Shown here: in pieces, positions 1 to 5,820 of the stretch
Layout: the number at the start of each line of letters is the position of its first letter
Position numbering within the stretch: position 1 is the first letter of the stretch
DNA from: Streptomyces sp. NRRL F-5122
GTDB taxonomy: Bacteria > Actinomycetota > Actinomycetes > Streptomycetales > Streptomycetaceae
Assembly (NCBI RefSeq): GCF_001507435.1
Contig: NZ_LMWH01000025.1
Coordinates: 1 to 5,961, forward strand
Length of the DNA: 5,961 nt
Reading direction: 5' to 3'
Position numbers and translations under genes: made by a program
The notes under the pieces: model-generated
The model's database searches: none
The model's input: only the letters and a program-made list of their open reading frames with translations
Told to the model about the DNA's origin: nothing

Positions 1-140
1 CGGCGGAGATCATCCGCGCAGGACAGGAAGCAGGGGCCACGACCGCCTACCTCTACTCCAGCCCCATGGGCGAGCCCGTATACGCATCCCTGGGCTTCCA
101 CACCGAAGAAATCCTGACCGCCTTCACCGCCCCGGCGTGA
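1..140 (+). CDS. GNAT family N-acetyltransferase, C-terminal fragment (left copy)
   Basis: The reading frame enters the window at base 3 and runs 45 codons to TGA at 138-140, so only the C-terminal end is present. It shows the acetyl-CoA-binding fold ending typical of GNAT enzymes: a helix ending in GATTAYLYSS, then GEPVYASLGF. This corresponds to the common 'GA..A.L.AS..G.PVY..LGF' segment, where the Tyr and the beta-bulge before it sit near the thiolate/CoA site. GNAT enzymes move an acetyl group from acetyl-CoA to an amine; the substrate cannot be read from this fragment. A near-identical copy lies inverted at the right end. It is followed by a strong hairpin terminator. The family call is firm; the specific function is unknown. 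Confidence 0.85.
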   Translation, partial: AEIIRAGQEAGATTAYLYSSPMGEPVYASLGFHTEEILTAFTAPA

Positions 141-141
141 T
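1..141 (+). repeat. Terminal inverted repeat, left arm
   Basis: These 141 bases match the reverse complement of 5821-5961 at 139 positions. Bases 1-99 are a perfect match. Position 100 is A here and G in the other arm (His versus Arg codon), and position 139 is G versus A (TGA versus TAA stop). Similarity ends at 142, just past the stop codon. The repeat therefore consists of the end of the acetyltransferase gene and begins before the window. Confidence 0.97.
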
Positions 142-154
142 GCACGTCCGACAC

Positions 155-194
155 CGGCCGAGGCCCTTGCCCGTTCGAGCAAGGGCCTCGGCCG
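155..194 (+). terminator. GC-rich hairpin terminator of the left GNAT gene
   Basis: Bases 155-170 and 179-194 form a perfect 16-bp stem around the 8-base loop 171-178. It lies 15 bases after the TGA of the left acetyltransferase fragment. There is no T-run, as is usual for actinomycete terminators. Being symmetric, it could also act on minus-strand transcription. Confidence 0.8.
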
Positions 195-253
195 TCGATT
201 TGCCGCGCTCGTCGACGGGGCGTCGCCACTCCCCGTGGCAACACTGAACGTGT

Positions 254-272
254 CTCGATCACTACGATCGAG
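254..272 (+). repeat. 7-bp dyad overlapping the ribosome binding site of the GNAT pseudogene
   Basis: CTCGATC (254-260) and GATCGAG (266-272) are perfect inverted arms around a 5-base loop. The right arm runs into the GAGG that would serve as ribosome binding site immediately before the GTG at 275. It could be an operator or an RNA hairpin hiding the start; which of these, if either, is not determinable here. Confidence 0.45.
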
Positions 273-274
273 GA

Positions 275-670
275 GTGACGATCAAGTACGAGTGGCGAGG
301 GGACTTCGACAACGCCGCCCTGAACGCCCTGCACGCCGACGGCTTCGGTCACCCGGTCGCCGAGACCGACTGGCGAGAACGTCTTGAGCGCCACAGTCTC
401 GGCTGGGTCTGAGCCCGGGAGGACGGCGCCCTGATCGGCTTCGTCAATGTTGTCTGGGACGGCGGAGTTCACGCCTTTCTCCTGGACACAGTGGTCGCCC
501 AGCGATTGCGGGCGAGAAGCATCGGCACCGCACTGGTCGCGACCGCGGCTCGCGAAGCTCGTGCCGCGAAGTGCCAATGGCTCCACGTCGACTTCGAGGC
601 GCACCTGCGTTCGTTCTACTTCGATGCCTGCGGCTTCAGGGAGACGACAGCCGGTCTGCTTGGCCTGTAG
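275..670 (+). pseudogene. GNAT acetyltransferase gene interrupted by an in-frame TGA
   Basis: Reading from GTG 275 gives 45 residues starting VTIKYEWRGDFDNAALNALH and ending GWV, then TGA at 410-412. The same frame then continues open, without a shift, for 85 further codons to TAG at 668-670. The continuation is clear GNAT sequence: GALIGFVNVVWDGGVHAFLL, then the CoA-binding region, then HVDFEAHLRSFYFDACGF near the C-terminus. The total of 131 codons suits a complete single-domain enzyme. From family knowledge the residue at the stop is usually a Cys (…GWVCAR…), so a TGC-to-TGA change is likely. The pyrophosphate-binding loop reads RARSIGT where the family usually has RGRGIGT, which suggests further decay. 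The GTG is the only start after the in-frame TGA at 245, but its GAGG sits only one base upstream. The gene converges on the AAA+ gene. Confidence 0.85.
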
Positions 671-733
671 CACCGTGGCAAGACTCTCGGTTGCGGTGCG
701 AAGCGACGCGGAAGCGCGGCTCCTTCAGCAACC

Positions 734-758
734 GACACGGCCCGGACGTCGCCGTGTC
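734..758. terminator. Hairpin between convergent GNAT pseudogene and AAA+ gene
   Basis: GACACGGC (734-741) and GCCGTGTC (751-758) form a perfect 8-bp stem with a 9-base loop. It lies 8 bases beyond the minus-strand stop of the AAA+ gene and 63 bases beyond the plus-strand stop of the pseudogene. It can serve as a bidirectional terminator, and it suggests that the minus-strand operon ends here. Confidence 0.5.
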
Positions 759-766
759 CGCTGCTC

Positions 767-2839
767 CTACACAACGACCTCGCCGGGGACCAGGCGTCCC
801 GCCTTGCGGTACTCACGCTTCGCTCCCGCCAGCAGGTCCGCCGTGGTGACCGGTGTGCCACGGCCCACGGCGATGTAGGCGGCCGTCACGACGGCGCTGC
901 GGATCGAACCGCCGGCGAGCTCGAAGTCCCGCGCGCAGGAGTCGAGATCGATGTCGTCCGCGCAGGGCACTCCGGTCAGGCTGTGGCGCCAGAGGGCCAG
1001 GCGTTGCGACGGGTCGGGGAAGGGGAAGTCGATCAGCAGATCGAGCCGGCGGGTGAAGGCCTCGTCGATGTTGGCACGGAGATTGGTGGTGAGCAGGGCG
1101 ATGCCGTCGAAGGACTCCAGCCTCTGCAGTAGGTAGGCACTCTCCAGATTGGCGTAGCGGTCGTGGGAGTCCTTGACCTCCGAACGCTTGCCGAAGATCG
1201 CGTCGGCTTCGTCGAACAGCAGGACCGCGTTGGTGCGATCGGCCTCGGCGAAGATCTTTTCGAGGTTCTTCTCCGTCTCACCGATGTACTTGTCGACCAC
1301 GGCCGACAGCTCGACGATGTAGAGGTCGATGCCCAGCTCCCCCGCGACGACCTCGGCGGCCAAGGTCTTTCCCGTCCCCGACTCCCCCGCGAACAGTGCC
1401 ACCACGCCGTGCCCGCGCCCACCACCGGTACGCAGCCCCCACTGTCCAAGCACCCGCTCCCGGTGCCGTGCCCGGGTCAGCAGCTCTGCTAGCTGGGTAC
1501 GGGGTTCATCTGGCAATACGAGATCGGCCCATGTCACGGCCGGACTCACACGCCGGGCATGCCGGTCCAGGGTGGGTGCCGACTGCCGGCGGGCTCCCTG
1601 CTGTATGTGTTGTGCGCCCAGTGTCGTGCCCTCCAGGGCGGCGAGCGAGTGGGCGGCCTTGGACGCGTGGGAGATCTGCTCGGGAGTCAAACGGTAGGAG
1701 GCGACGGTCGCAGGCAGGTCGAAACGCTCGGCAGCGTCACCGACATGGGTGTGCCAGAGCAGTTCGGTGTTGACACCGTCGGGCGGCGCGTCCAGGCACA
1801 ACACGTCACCGGACGGGGACCAGCGTGGGTCGAAGGAATCGGCGCCGAAGATGACGACAGGGAGGGCGCGGCGGGCACCGGTGTTGCGCACTCCCGCCGC
1901 TGCGGACGCCGTGGGGTCCGGTGTGTTCAAGACGGCGCCCTGCTCCACTGCATTGACCCAGACTTCGGGCTCCTTGGGCAAGGGGCCCAGGACGATGCCG
2001 GCTCCGAGCAGGCGCGCCTCTCTGAGCAGCGCGGGAACCACCCGGTCGGCTTGCTGCGCCGTGTGCGTCACATCGCAGCGCAGCACGGGAAGACCCGCGG
2101 CGTGCACGGCCGCGACGGCGGTCGCGAGGCCGGTGCCGTGCCGGCTCTCACGCAGGTGGACCACGGCGGGAGCGGCCGCCAGCAGCGCCCCGAGCCGCCC
2201 CGCGAACAGGCCTGTCCCGGGATCGGCCCGGCCGGTACCCCCGTCCGGTTCGCCGGCGGACTGCAAGTACACAGAGCCGGGCAGGTCGCCGTCGAGCGTG
2301 TCGTCGCCGAGCAGATGGGCGATCACCCGCTCAGGGACCCGGAGTGACCGGCCCGGCAGAGGCCGGTCCTCGTCGTCCAGAGTGATCAGGTCACCCGAGC
2401 GCAAAGGGGCACGGGGATGGAACCGGGCGCGAGCGGACGCCTGACAGGGTGACAGTCCCACGAGATCGAGGGCGAGGGCGACGGTGGCACGCCGACGTCC
2501 GACATCGTTGTTGAGATATCCGTACAGCGACTCGAAGTCGCGGTCCACATCCGGGGCCAGGGCGGCGAGCAGGATGTGGATGTCCAACTGCGTGAGTGCA
2601 AAGCGTTCGGCCAGCCGCAGCAGACGGCCCTCCGGGTCGCCACAACTTCCGTAGGCGTCGTCGAGACGGACCGAGTGCTGCGCCCCGTCGACCTCCAACA
2701 GCCGCCCGATGCGCTCCCGCGACAGATACAGCCCCCGCAACGGGTCACCTGCCGACGGATCTTCGGCGCTGCGCTCGTCGACCAGGGTCCGGGTCCTCTC
2801 CCGGAGCAGCGCGAGGCGTTTCATCAACGCGCCGCTCAC
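767..2839 (-). CDS. AAA+ ATPase of the contractile injection system (Afp15/Pvc15) type
   Basis: 690 residues. The C-terminal AAA+ module (about 435-680) is complete: Walker A GESGTGKT at 485-492, pore-loop-like KYIG at 517-520, Walker B LLFDEAD at 540-546, sensor 1 TTN at 584-586, arginine-finger pair RR at 597-598, and sensor-2 GGSIR at 643-647. The N-terminal part (about 70-130) resembles the helical/winged-helix region of eCIS ATPases (FALTQLDIHILLAALAPDVD, then FESLYGYLNND). Residues about 210-345 look like a decayed first ATPase lobe, with VVHLRESRHGTGL where a P-loop should be. Such ATPases accompany eCIS gene clusters; a role in particle assembly or remodelling is assumed for the family, not proven here. 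The start is GTG 2839, with AGGAAGGA 6 bases upstream. It overlaps the stop of the DUF4255 gene by 4 bp (GTGA), implying translational coupling. An ATG at 2824 is a weaker alternative. Confidence 0.9.
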   Translation of the reverse strand: MSGALMKRLALLRERTRTLVDERSAEDPSAGDPLRGLYLSRERIGRLLEVDGAQHSVRLDDAYGSCGDPEGRLLRLAERFALTQLDIHILLAALAPDVDRDFESLYGYLNNDVGRRRATVALALDLVGLSPCQASARARFHPRAPLRSGDLITLDDEDRPLPGRSLRVPERVIAHLLGDDTLDGDLPGSVYLQSAGEPDGGTGRADPGTGLFAGRLGALLAAAPAVVHLRESRHGTGLATAVAAVHAAGLPVLRCDVTHTAQQADRVVPALLREARLLGAGIVLGPLPKEPEVWVNAVEQGAVLNTPDPTASAAAGVRNTGARRALPVVIFGADSFDPRWSPSGDVLCLDAPPDGVNTELLWHTHVGDAAERFDLPATVASYRLTPEQISHASKAAHSLAALEGTTLGAQHIQQGARRQSAPTLDRHARRVSPAVTWADLVLPDEPRTQLAELLTRARHRERVLGQWGLRTGGGRGHGVVALFAGESGTGKTLAAEVVAGELGIDLYIVELSAVVDKYIGETEKNLEKIFAEADRTNAVLLFDEADAIFGKRSEVKDSHDRYANLESAYLLQRLESFDGIALLTTNLRANIDEAFTRRLDLLIDFPFPDPSQRLALWRHSLTGVPCADDIDLDSCARDFELAGGSIRSAVVTAAYIAVGRGTPVTTADLLAGAKREYRKAGRLVPGEVVV

Positions 2840-3459
2840 TGCATGTCCTTCCTGGCCGAAGGCCTTGAACCGCCCTCACGGCTGTCGGCGAGGTCATGCA
2901 CCACGGCCACCGTCGGCTCGAGGACCGGCGGTGCCACCTGGTAGTCGGGGGAGACCGGCATCGGCGCCACCACCACGACCTCCAGCGACGGCTTGAGTTC
3001 CCCGCCGAGTGCCGACCAGACGTCCGCGATGGAGCGGGACTCGGCCGGTGGCACACCGATGGTGAGGGGAATCGCCGGACGGAGGTCTGCCAGGGGACCC
3101 TCGAGATATTCGGCCGGAAGCGCTTCGTGGGGCAGCAGACCGGTCAGAACGGCGGACAGGAGCCGATGCTCGTCCTCGGTGCGCTTGGTCCACGCGGTGA
3201 GCAGATACGACAGCCGGAACCAGCGGGGCGGCTGGCGGCGCCGTGTGACCGTGCCGGTGGCATCCCGCAGCGCCATCGCGCCACGTTCGCGCCGGGCCAC
3301 CTCCTCCCGTATGTCGTAGAGATACGCGTCCACGGTGGGAGCGTTGCGGCGGGCGGCCCATTCACGGGTGGGTGCGTCGAAGACCACCTCTGCCGCGCCC
3401 GCGGGCAGGGCCTGCGCGCGCAGCAGACGTCGCAGCGCCTCGTCGATCTCATGTATCAC
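2836..3459 (-). CDS. DUF4255 / Pvc16-type protein (eCIS tail terminator or cap)
   Basis: 207 residues from GTG 3459, chosen because GGGGA (3467-3471) lies 7 bases upstream and the family begins with a short helix like this one (VIHEIDEALRRLL). A longer reading from 3543 would overlap the upstream gene and add a non-conserved basic leader. Family hallmarks are visible: PTVDAYLYDIREE at 41-53, PPRWFRLSYLLTAW at 77-90, DEHRLLSAVL at 96-105, and DVWSALGGELKPSLEVVV at 146-163. In Afp/PVC-type particles the DUF4255 protein (Afp16/Pvc16) caps the tube and sheath and sets tail length, in place of a phage tail terminator. It lies between a response regulator (52 bases upstream) and the AAA+ gene (4-bp overlap), the usual partner. 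The family call is firm. The capping role is inferred from Afp/PVC, and no tube or sheath gene is in view. Confidence 0.9.
   Translation of the reverse strand: MIHEIDEALRRLLRAQALPAGAAEVVFDAPTREWAARRNAPTVDAYLYDIREEVARRERGAMALRDATGTVTRRRQPPRWFRLSYLLTAWTKRTEDEHRLLSAVLTGLLPHEALPAEYLEGPLADLRPAIPLTIGVPPAESRSIADVWSALGGELKPSLEVVVVAPMPVSPDYQVAPPVLEPTVAVVHDLADSREGGSRPSARKDMQ
2846..2853 (-). promoter_or_regulatory. Ribosome binding site deciding the GTG start of the AAA+ gene
   Basis: AGGAAGGA on the minus strand ends 6 bases before the GTG at 2839. It lies inside the last codons of the DUF4255 gene, whose stop TGA (2838-2836) shares bases with that GTG. This supports GTG 2839 over the internal ATG at 2824 and indicates coupled translation. 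Confidence 0.7.
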
Positions 3460-3511
3460 CGGCACGTCCCCGGGACGGTGTCCACCAGGGGTGCCGACAC
3501 GACCGGGGTGC

Positions 3512-4150
3512 TCACAGGTACCCCTCCCGCAGTGCGTACGCAACGGCGTGGGCGCGGTTGCGCAGCTGCATGCGTGTCATGAGACCGTGCAGGATGTTCT
3601 TGACCGTGCGTTCCGAGTAGGAGAGCTTTCCCGCGATCTGCCGGTTCTCCAGTCCGTCGGCCACGAAACGCAGCACCTGCACCTCACGATCGGACAGCCC
3701 GGTGACCATGGGCACCGACGATGCACCGGAGCCGTGTCGGCCCAGTTGCACGAGCAGCCGGTTGAGCAGGTCGGACGGGACTTCGCTGTCGCCACGGGCC
3801 GCGGATCGCACGGCCTTGGCCAGGCTCTCCGCCGTGGCCTGGTGCCGCCACACGAAGGTCCGCACTCCGCAGGCCACCGCGCTCAGCAGTTCCCGCTCAT
3901 GGAGCTTGCCCGCCACCAGCACCGCTTCCCGTGATTCGCCGCGCACCAGCCGGCGCAGCATCACGGCGGCGTCGTCGTCGACGCGATCGGCGAGGATCAC
4001 GGCCACCGAGCGGCGTCCGACACTCTGCACGGGCCGCTCCAGCACCTCGATCTCGGGCTGTCCGCGGAGGAGACCGGAGAGGCCGGCCCGCGCGATCGGG
4101 TCGTCCGCGTGCAGGGTCACCGTGATCATCTTGGTTGCCATCATTGTCAT
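3512..4150 (-). CDS. Atypical LuxR/NarL-family response regulator
   Basis: 212 residues from ATG 4150. A receiver-like domain (about 9-120) is followed by a LuxR-type helix-turn-helix (about 148-210: GLSDREVQVLRFVADGLENR, then SERTVKNILHGLMTRM). The acidic pair survives as DD 16-17 and a candidate phosphoacceptor is D55 (VILAD). The conserved Thr/Ser strand reads VLVAGK, and the conserved Lys is replaced (TFVWRHQATAESL, W101/R102). This suggests control other than ordinary phosphorelay (inference). GAGG lies at 4161-4164; TTG 4151-4153, ATG 4150, ATG 4144, ATG 4141 and ATG 4129 are all possible starts. ATG 4150 (10-base spacing) is preferred, while TTG has a tidier 7-base spacing. No sensor kinase gene is in the window. 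Placed 52 bases ahead of the DUF4255 gene, it probably regulates this operon; Streptomyces eCIS loci are known to carry linked regulators. Confidence 0.88.
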   Translation of the reverse strand: MTMMATKMITVTLHADDPIARAGLSGLLRGQPEIEVLERPVQSVGRRSVAVILADRVDDDAAVMLRRLVRGESREAVLVAGKLHERELLSAVACGVRTFVWRHQATAESLAKAVRSAARGDSEVPSDLLNRLLVQLGRHGSGASSVPMVTGLSDREVQVLRFVADGLENRQIAGKLSYSERTVKNILHGLMTRMQLRNRAHAVAYALREGYL

Positions 4151-4159
4151 CAATGTCTT

Positions 4160-4200
4160 GCCTCACGAGCCTCGGGTGTGAGGCCGGCACACGACCGGCC
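4160..4200 (-). promoter_or_regulatory. Two overlapping hairpins in the leader of the response regulator gene
   Basis: In minus-strand order, GGCCGG (4200-4195) pairs with CCGGCC (4187-4182) around 7 bases. Then GCCTCAC (4184-4178) pairs with GTGAGGC (4166-4160) around 11 bases. The arms share 4182-4184, so both full stems cannot form at once. The second stem encloses GAGG 4161-4164, the likely ribosome binding site of the response regulator. The first may simply be the terminator of the lipoprotein gene, whose stop is 19 bases upstream. A switch between them is inference. Confidence 0.4.
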
Positions 4201-4219
4201 CCACGCCCGACCGAACACT

Positions 4220-4861
4220 TCAGTCCCTGCTGTCCTTGGCCTTGGTGCCGTCGGGAGCGACGGCGAACCAGGTTCCGCCCACCCCCTCACCCTTGATCTC
4301 GCCTGCCGCCGTGTCCTTGGAGAACCGGTAGACGGGCCATCCCCCGATGGTCACCTGCTGAGTTCCGTCGGGCCGGGTGACCGTCGAGATCTTGTCGCGG
4401 TACAGCCGCTGGAAGACGATCTTGTCGTTGGCGAGGACCGGCGGCCAGGTGACCGCGCAGTCGCCCACGCACGTGGCCTTCGAGGGGTTGGCGGAGTCCG
4501 GGTCGAACCGGTACAGCGTGAAGCCCTCACCGTCCACCACGGTGTTCCCGAGGCGATCGTTGTGCCCGAGCTGCACCGTGGCCGGCCAGTAGCCGCCCGA
4601 CGGGTTCGTCGACTGCGCAGGCTGAGGCGCCTGACCGGCAGCCGCCCCGTTCCCCGTACCGTTGGATCCGGCGTCCCCCGCAGCGCCGGATCCACCGCTA
4701 CCGCCCGCAGCGCCGTTGGAACCGGCGGCCGCGGGAGGGACGGATGCGGGCGCACTGGGCGCCGAAGACGCAGCTCCGCTGTCGGAGCCGCCGCATCCAG
4801 CAAGCAAGAGGACGCTGCTGAGTGCTGCGGCCAGGCCGAGAGATGCGTAGGAACGCGTCAT
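4220..4861 (-). CDS. Lipoprotein with Yx(FWY)xxD motif (COG4315 / Lipoprotein_15 family)
   Basis: 213 residues from ATG 4861, with AAGGGA (4868-4873) 6 bases upstream. A type II signal peptide is clear: MTRSY, hydrophobic stretch 7-20, lipobox LAGC with Cys23 as the lipidated residue. So the protein is exported and anchored on the outer face of the membrane. Residues 24-88 are a flexible Ala/Gly/Ser/Pro linker. The folded part has two repeats of the family motif: GEGFTLYRFDPD (112-122 region) followed by CVGDC (Cys131, Cys135) and AVTWPP, then GWPVYRFSKD (about 174-183) followed by GEGVGGTWFAVAPDG. The biochemical function of this family is not established. It precedes the response regulator by 69 bases on the same strand and may be cotranscribed, unless the intervening hairpin terminates. 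A link to envelope sensing is speculation. The longer reading from 4987 would place the signal peptide internally, so it is rejected. Confidence 0.92.
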   Translation of the reverse strand: MTRSYASLGLAAALSSVLLLAGCGGSDSGAASSAPSAPASVPPAAAGSNGAAGGSGGSGAAGDAGSNGTGNGAAAGQAPQPAQSTNPSGGYWPATVQLGHNDRLGNTVVDGEGFTLYRFDPDSANPSKATCVGDCAVTWPPVLANDKIVFQRLYRDKISTVTRPDGTQQVTIGGWPVYRFSKDTAAGEIKGEGVGGTWFAVAPDGTKAKDSRD

Positions 4862-4917
4862 TGAACTTCCCTTGTCGTATTCATACAGACAGCTGGTACG
4901 CACGACACACGAGGTGC

Positions 4918-4936
4918 GCCGCACCATGTGTGCGGC
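4918..4936. promoter_or_regulatory. 7-bp dyad upstream of the lipoprotein gene
   Basis: GCCGCAC (4918-4924) and GTGCGGC (4930-4936) are perfect inverted arms around CATGT, about 57 bases upstream of the lipoprotein start. Similar GTGCG/CGCAC elements continue outward on both sides. The position and symmetry suit a repressor or activator site for the minus-strand operon. The binding protein is unknown and this is inference. Confidence 0.35.
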
Positions 4937-5194
4937 ACGCGCATCACCCGGCGCCCAAGTGGGCAGGCTGAATGGTGCCGTTGCCACAGACAGCCAACCG
5001 TGTGAACGTCCACGCCCCGTCGATAACGTGTTGACGAGATGTCCTCATTCGGTTGACGCGGAGCCAAAGGCATCGTCCGCGCGGTCAGGACACCAGGCGT
5101 ACGGTCACGACGACGCCACCACAGGGATCGACAGGTGTGTCCAAGCCGCGCCCAGGCAGCCACGAGCACCTGACACCGATACCCACATCCGCTC

Positions 5195-5216
5195 CAGGCA
5201 GGCAGGCAGGCAGGCA
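5195..5216. repeat. CAGG tetranucleotide microsatellite, 5.5 copies
   Basis: Five uninterrupted copies of CAGG are followed by CA. It lies in the gene-free stretch about 330 bases upstream of the lipoprotein start. Tetranucleotide tracts change copy number by strand slippage. No gene frame is seen to depend on it. Confidence 0.9.
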
Positions 5217-5781
5217 AAGGTCCGGCAGCCGGTCGAACCACGTCCTAAAACCCCGTCTGGCGTGGGGATGAGAACATCTGGGCCACCTGTGGTTGGCCAC
5301 AATCCCAGGGCAGCCGATCAGGAAAGCCCCGACCGTCCGGACACACGGGAGAGTGACTCGACCAAGCTCACCGCCCACGCCCGGCAGAGCCTTCAGCCGC
5401 ACCGGCACCAGAGTCGACCATTCCGCCGCGGGGCCGGAGAACGCCCTCCCGGACTGACACAGCGCACCACGCGGACTGCGCGTCACTCCCCTCGTCGACC
5501 GCGGCCGACCGTCCCATGGGCATACCTGGCACAGCTGCCGCAGCGCCGAGTGACCGGGCGCTCGGCTCGAAGCCATCCGCCGAGAGGTGAAGGCCATGGG
5601 CCGCGGTGGTGTTGTCGAACGCCGGATCGGCGGCTTCACGTGAGGATCAAACCCGCGGCAAGGCACGGCTATGACTGTTGCTTCTTACGGTGCGACACCC
5701 GGCCGTCGGTGCGCGCAGGCAACTCGCCTCCGACCGGCTCCGAGCCCGACAGCTCCCCTTGCTGATCGGCGCGGCATCCCC

Positions 5782-5816
5782 AGCAGTACCGACTGCTCAG
5801 AGCCGAAAGGGCTGAG
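5782..5816 (-). terminator. Paired hairpins after the right GNAT copy
   Basis: Read on the minus strand after the TAA at 5824-5822, CTCAG (5816-5812) pairs with CTGAG (5800-5796), with weaker inner pairing. Then AGCAGT/ACTGCT (5797-5792 with 5787-5782) forms a 6-bp stem with a 4-base loop. Their position just past the stop suggests termination of the acetyltransferase transcript. This is unlike the single 16-bp hairpin after the left copy, so the flanks of the two copies are unrelated. Confidence 0.45.
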
Positions 5817-5820
5817 GACG

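Noticed and set aside
410..412. TGA read as selenocysteine in the acetyltransferase gene
   Set aside because: The position is probably Cys in homologues, but no bacterial SECIS-like stem with a suitable loop is evident just downstream. GNAT enzymes do not use this residue catalytically, and the CoA loop is also altered. A nonsense mutation is simpler.
1559..2347. 262-residue plus-strand open frame
   Set aside because: It lies wholly antisense to the AAA+ gene, whose product has a full motif set. The frame shows no recognisable domain and is a by-product of high G+C.
4879..4885. TATGAAT on the minus strand as a -10 box for the lipoprotein gene
   Set aside because: It is only about 6 bases from the ribosome binding site, and the -35 position reads GTGTCG, which is a poor match.
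5019..5026. GTCGATAA as a WhiG-type -10 element
   Set aside because: It faces the plus strand with no gene behind it, and the expected TAAA is missing 15 bases upstream.
5561..5660. Possible tRNA suggested by GGCTCGAAGCC-like words
   Set aside because: No cloverleaf, acceptor stem or anticodon arm can be drawn around them on either strand.
5085..5666. 193-residue minus-strand open frame
   Set aside because: No motif, low-complexity composition, no ribosome binding site, and codon use unlike the four intact genes.
4872..5765. 297-residue plus-strand open frame
   Set aside because: The product is Arg/Pro/His-rich with no motif, third codon positions are not strongly G/C-biased, and no ribosome binding site precedes it. 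It also starts over the lipoprotein upstream region.
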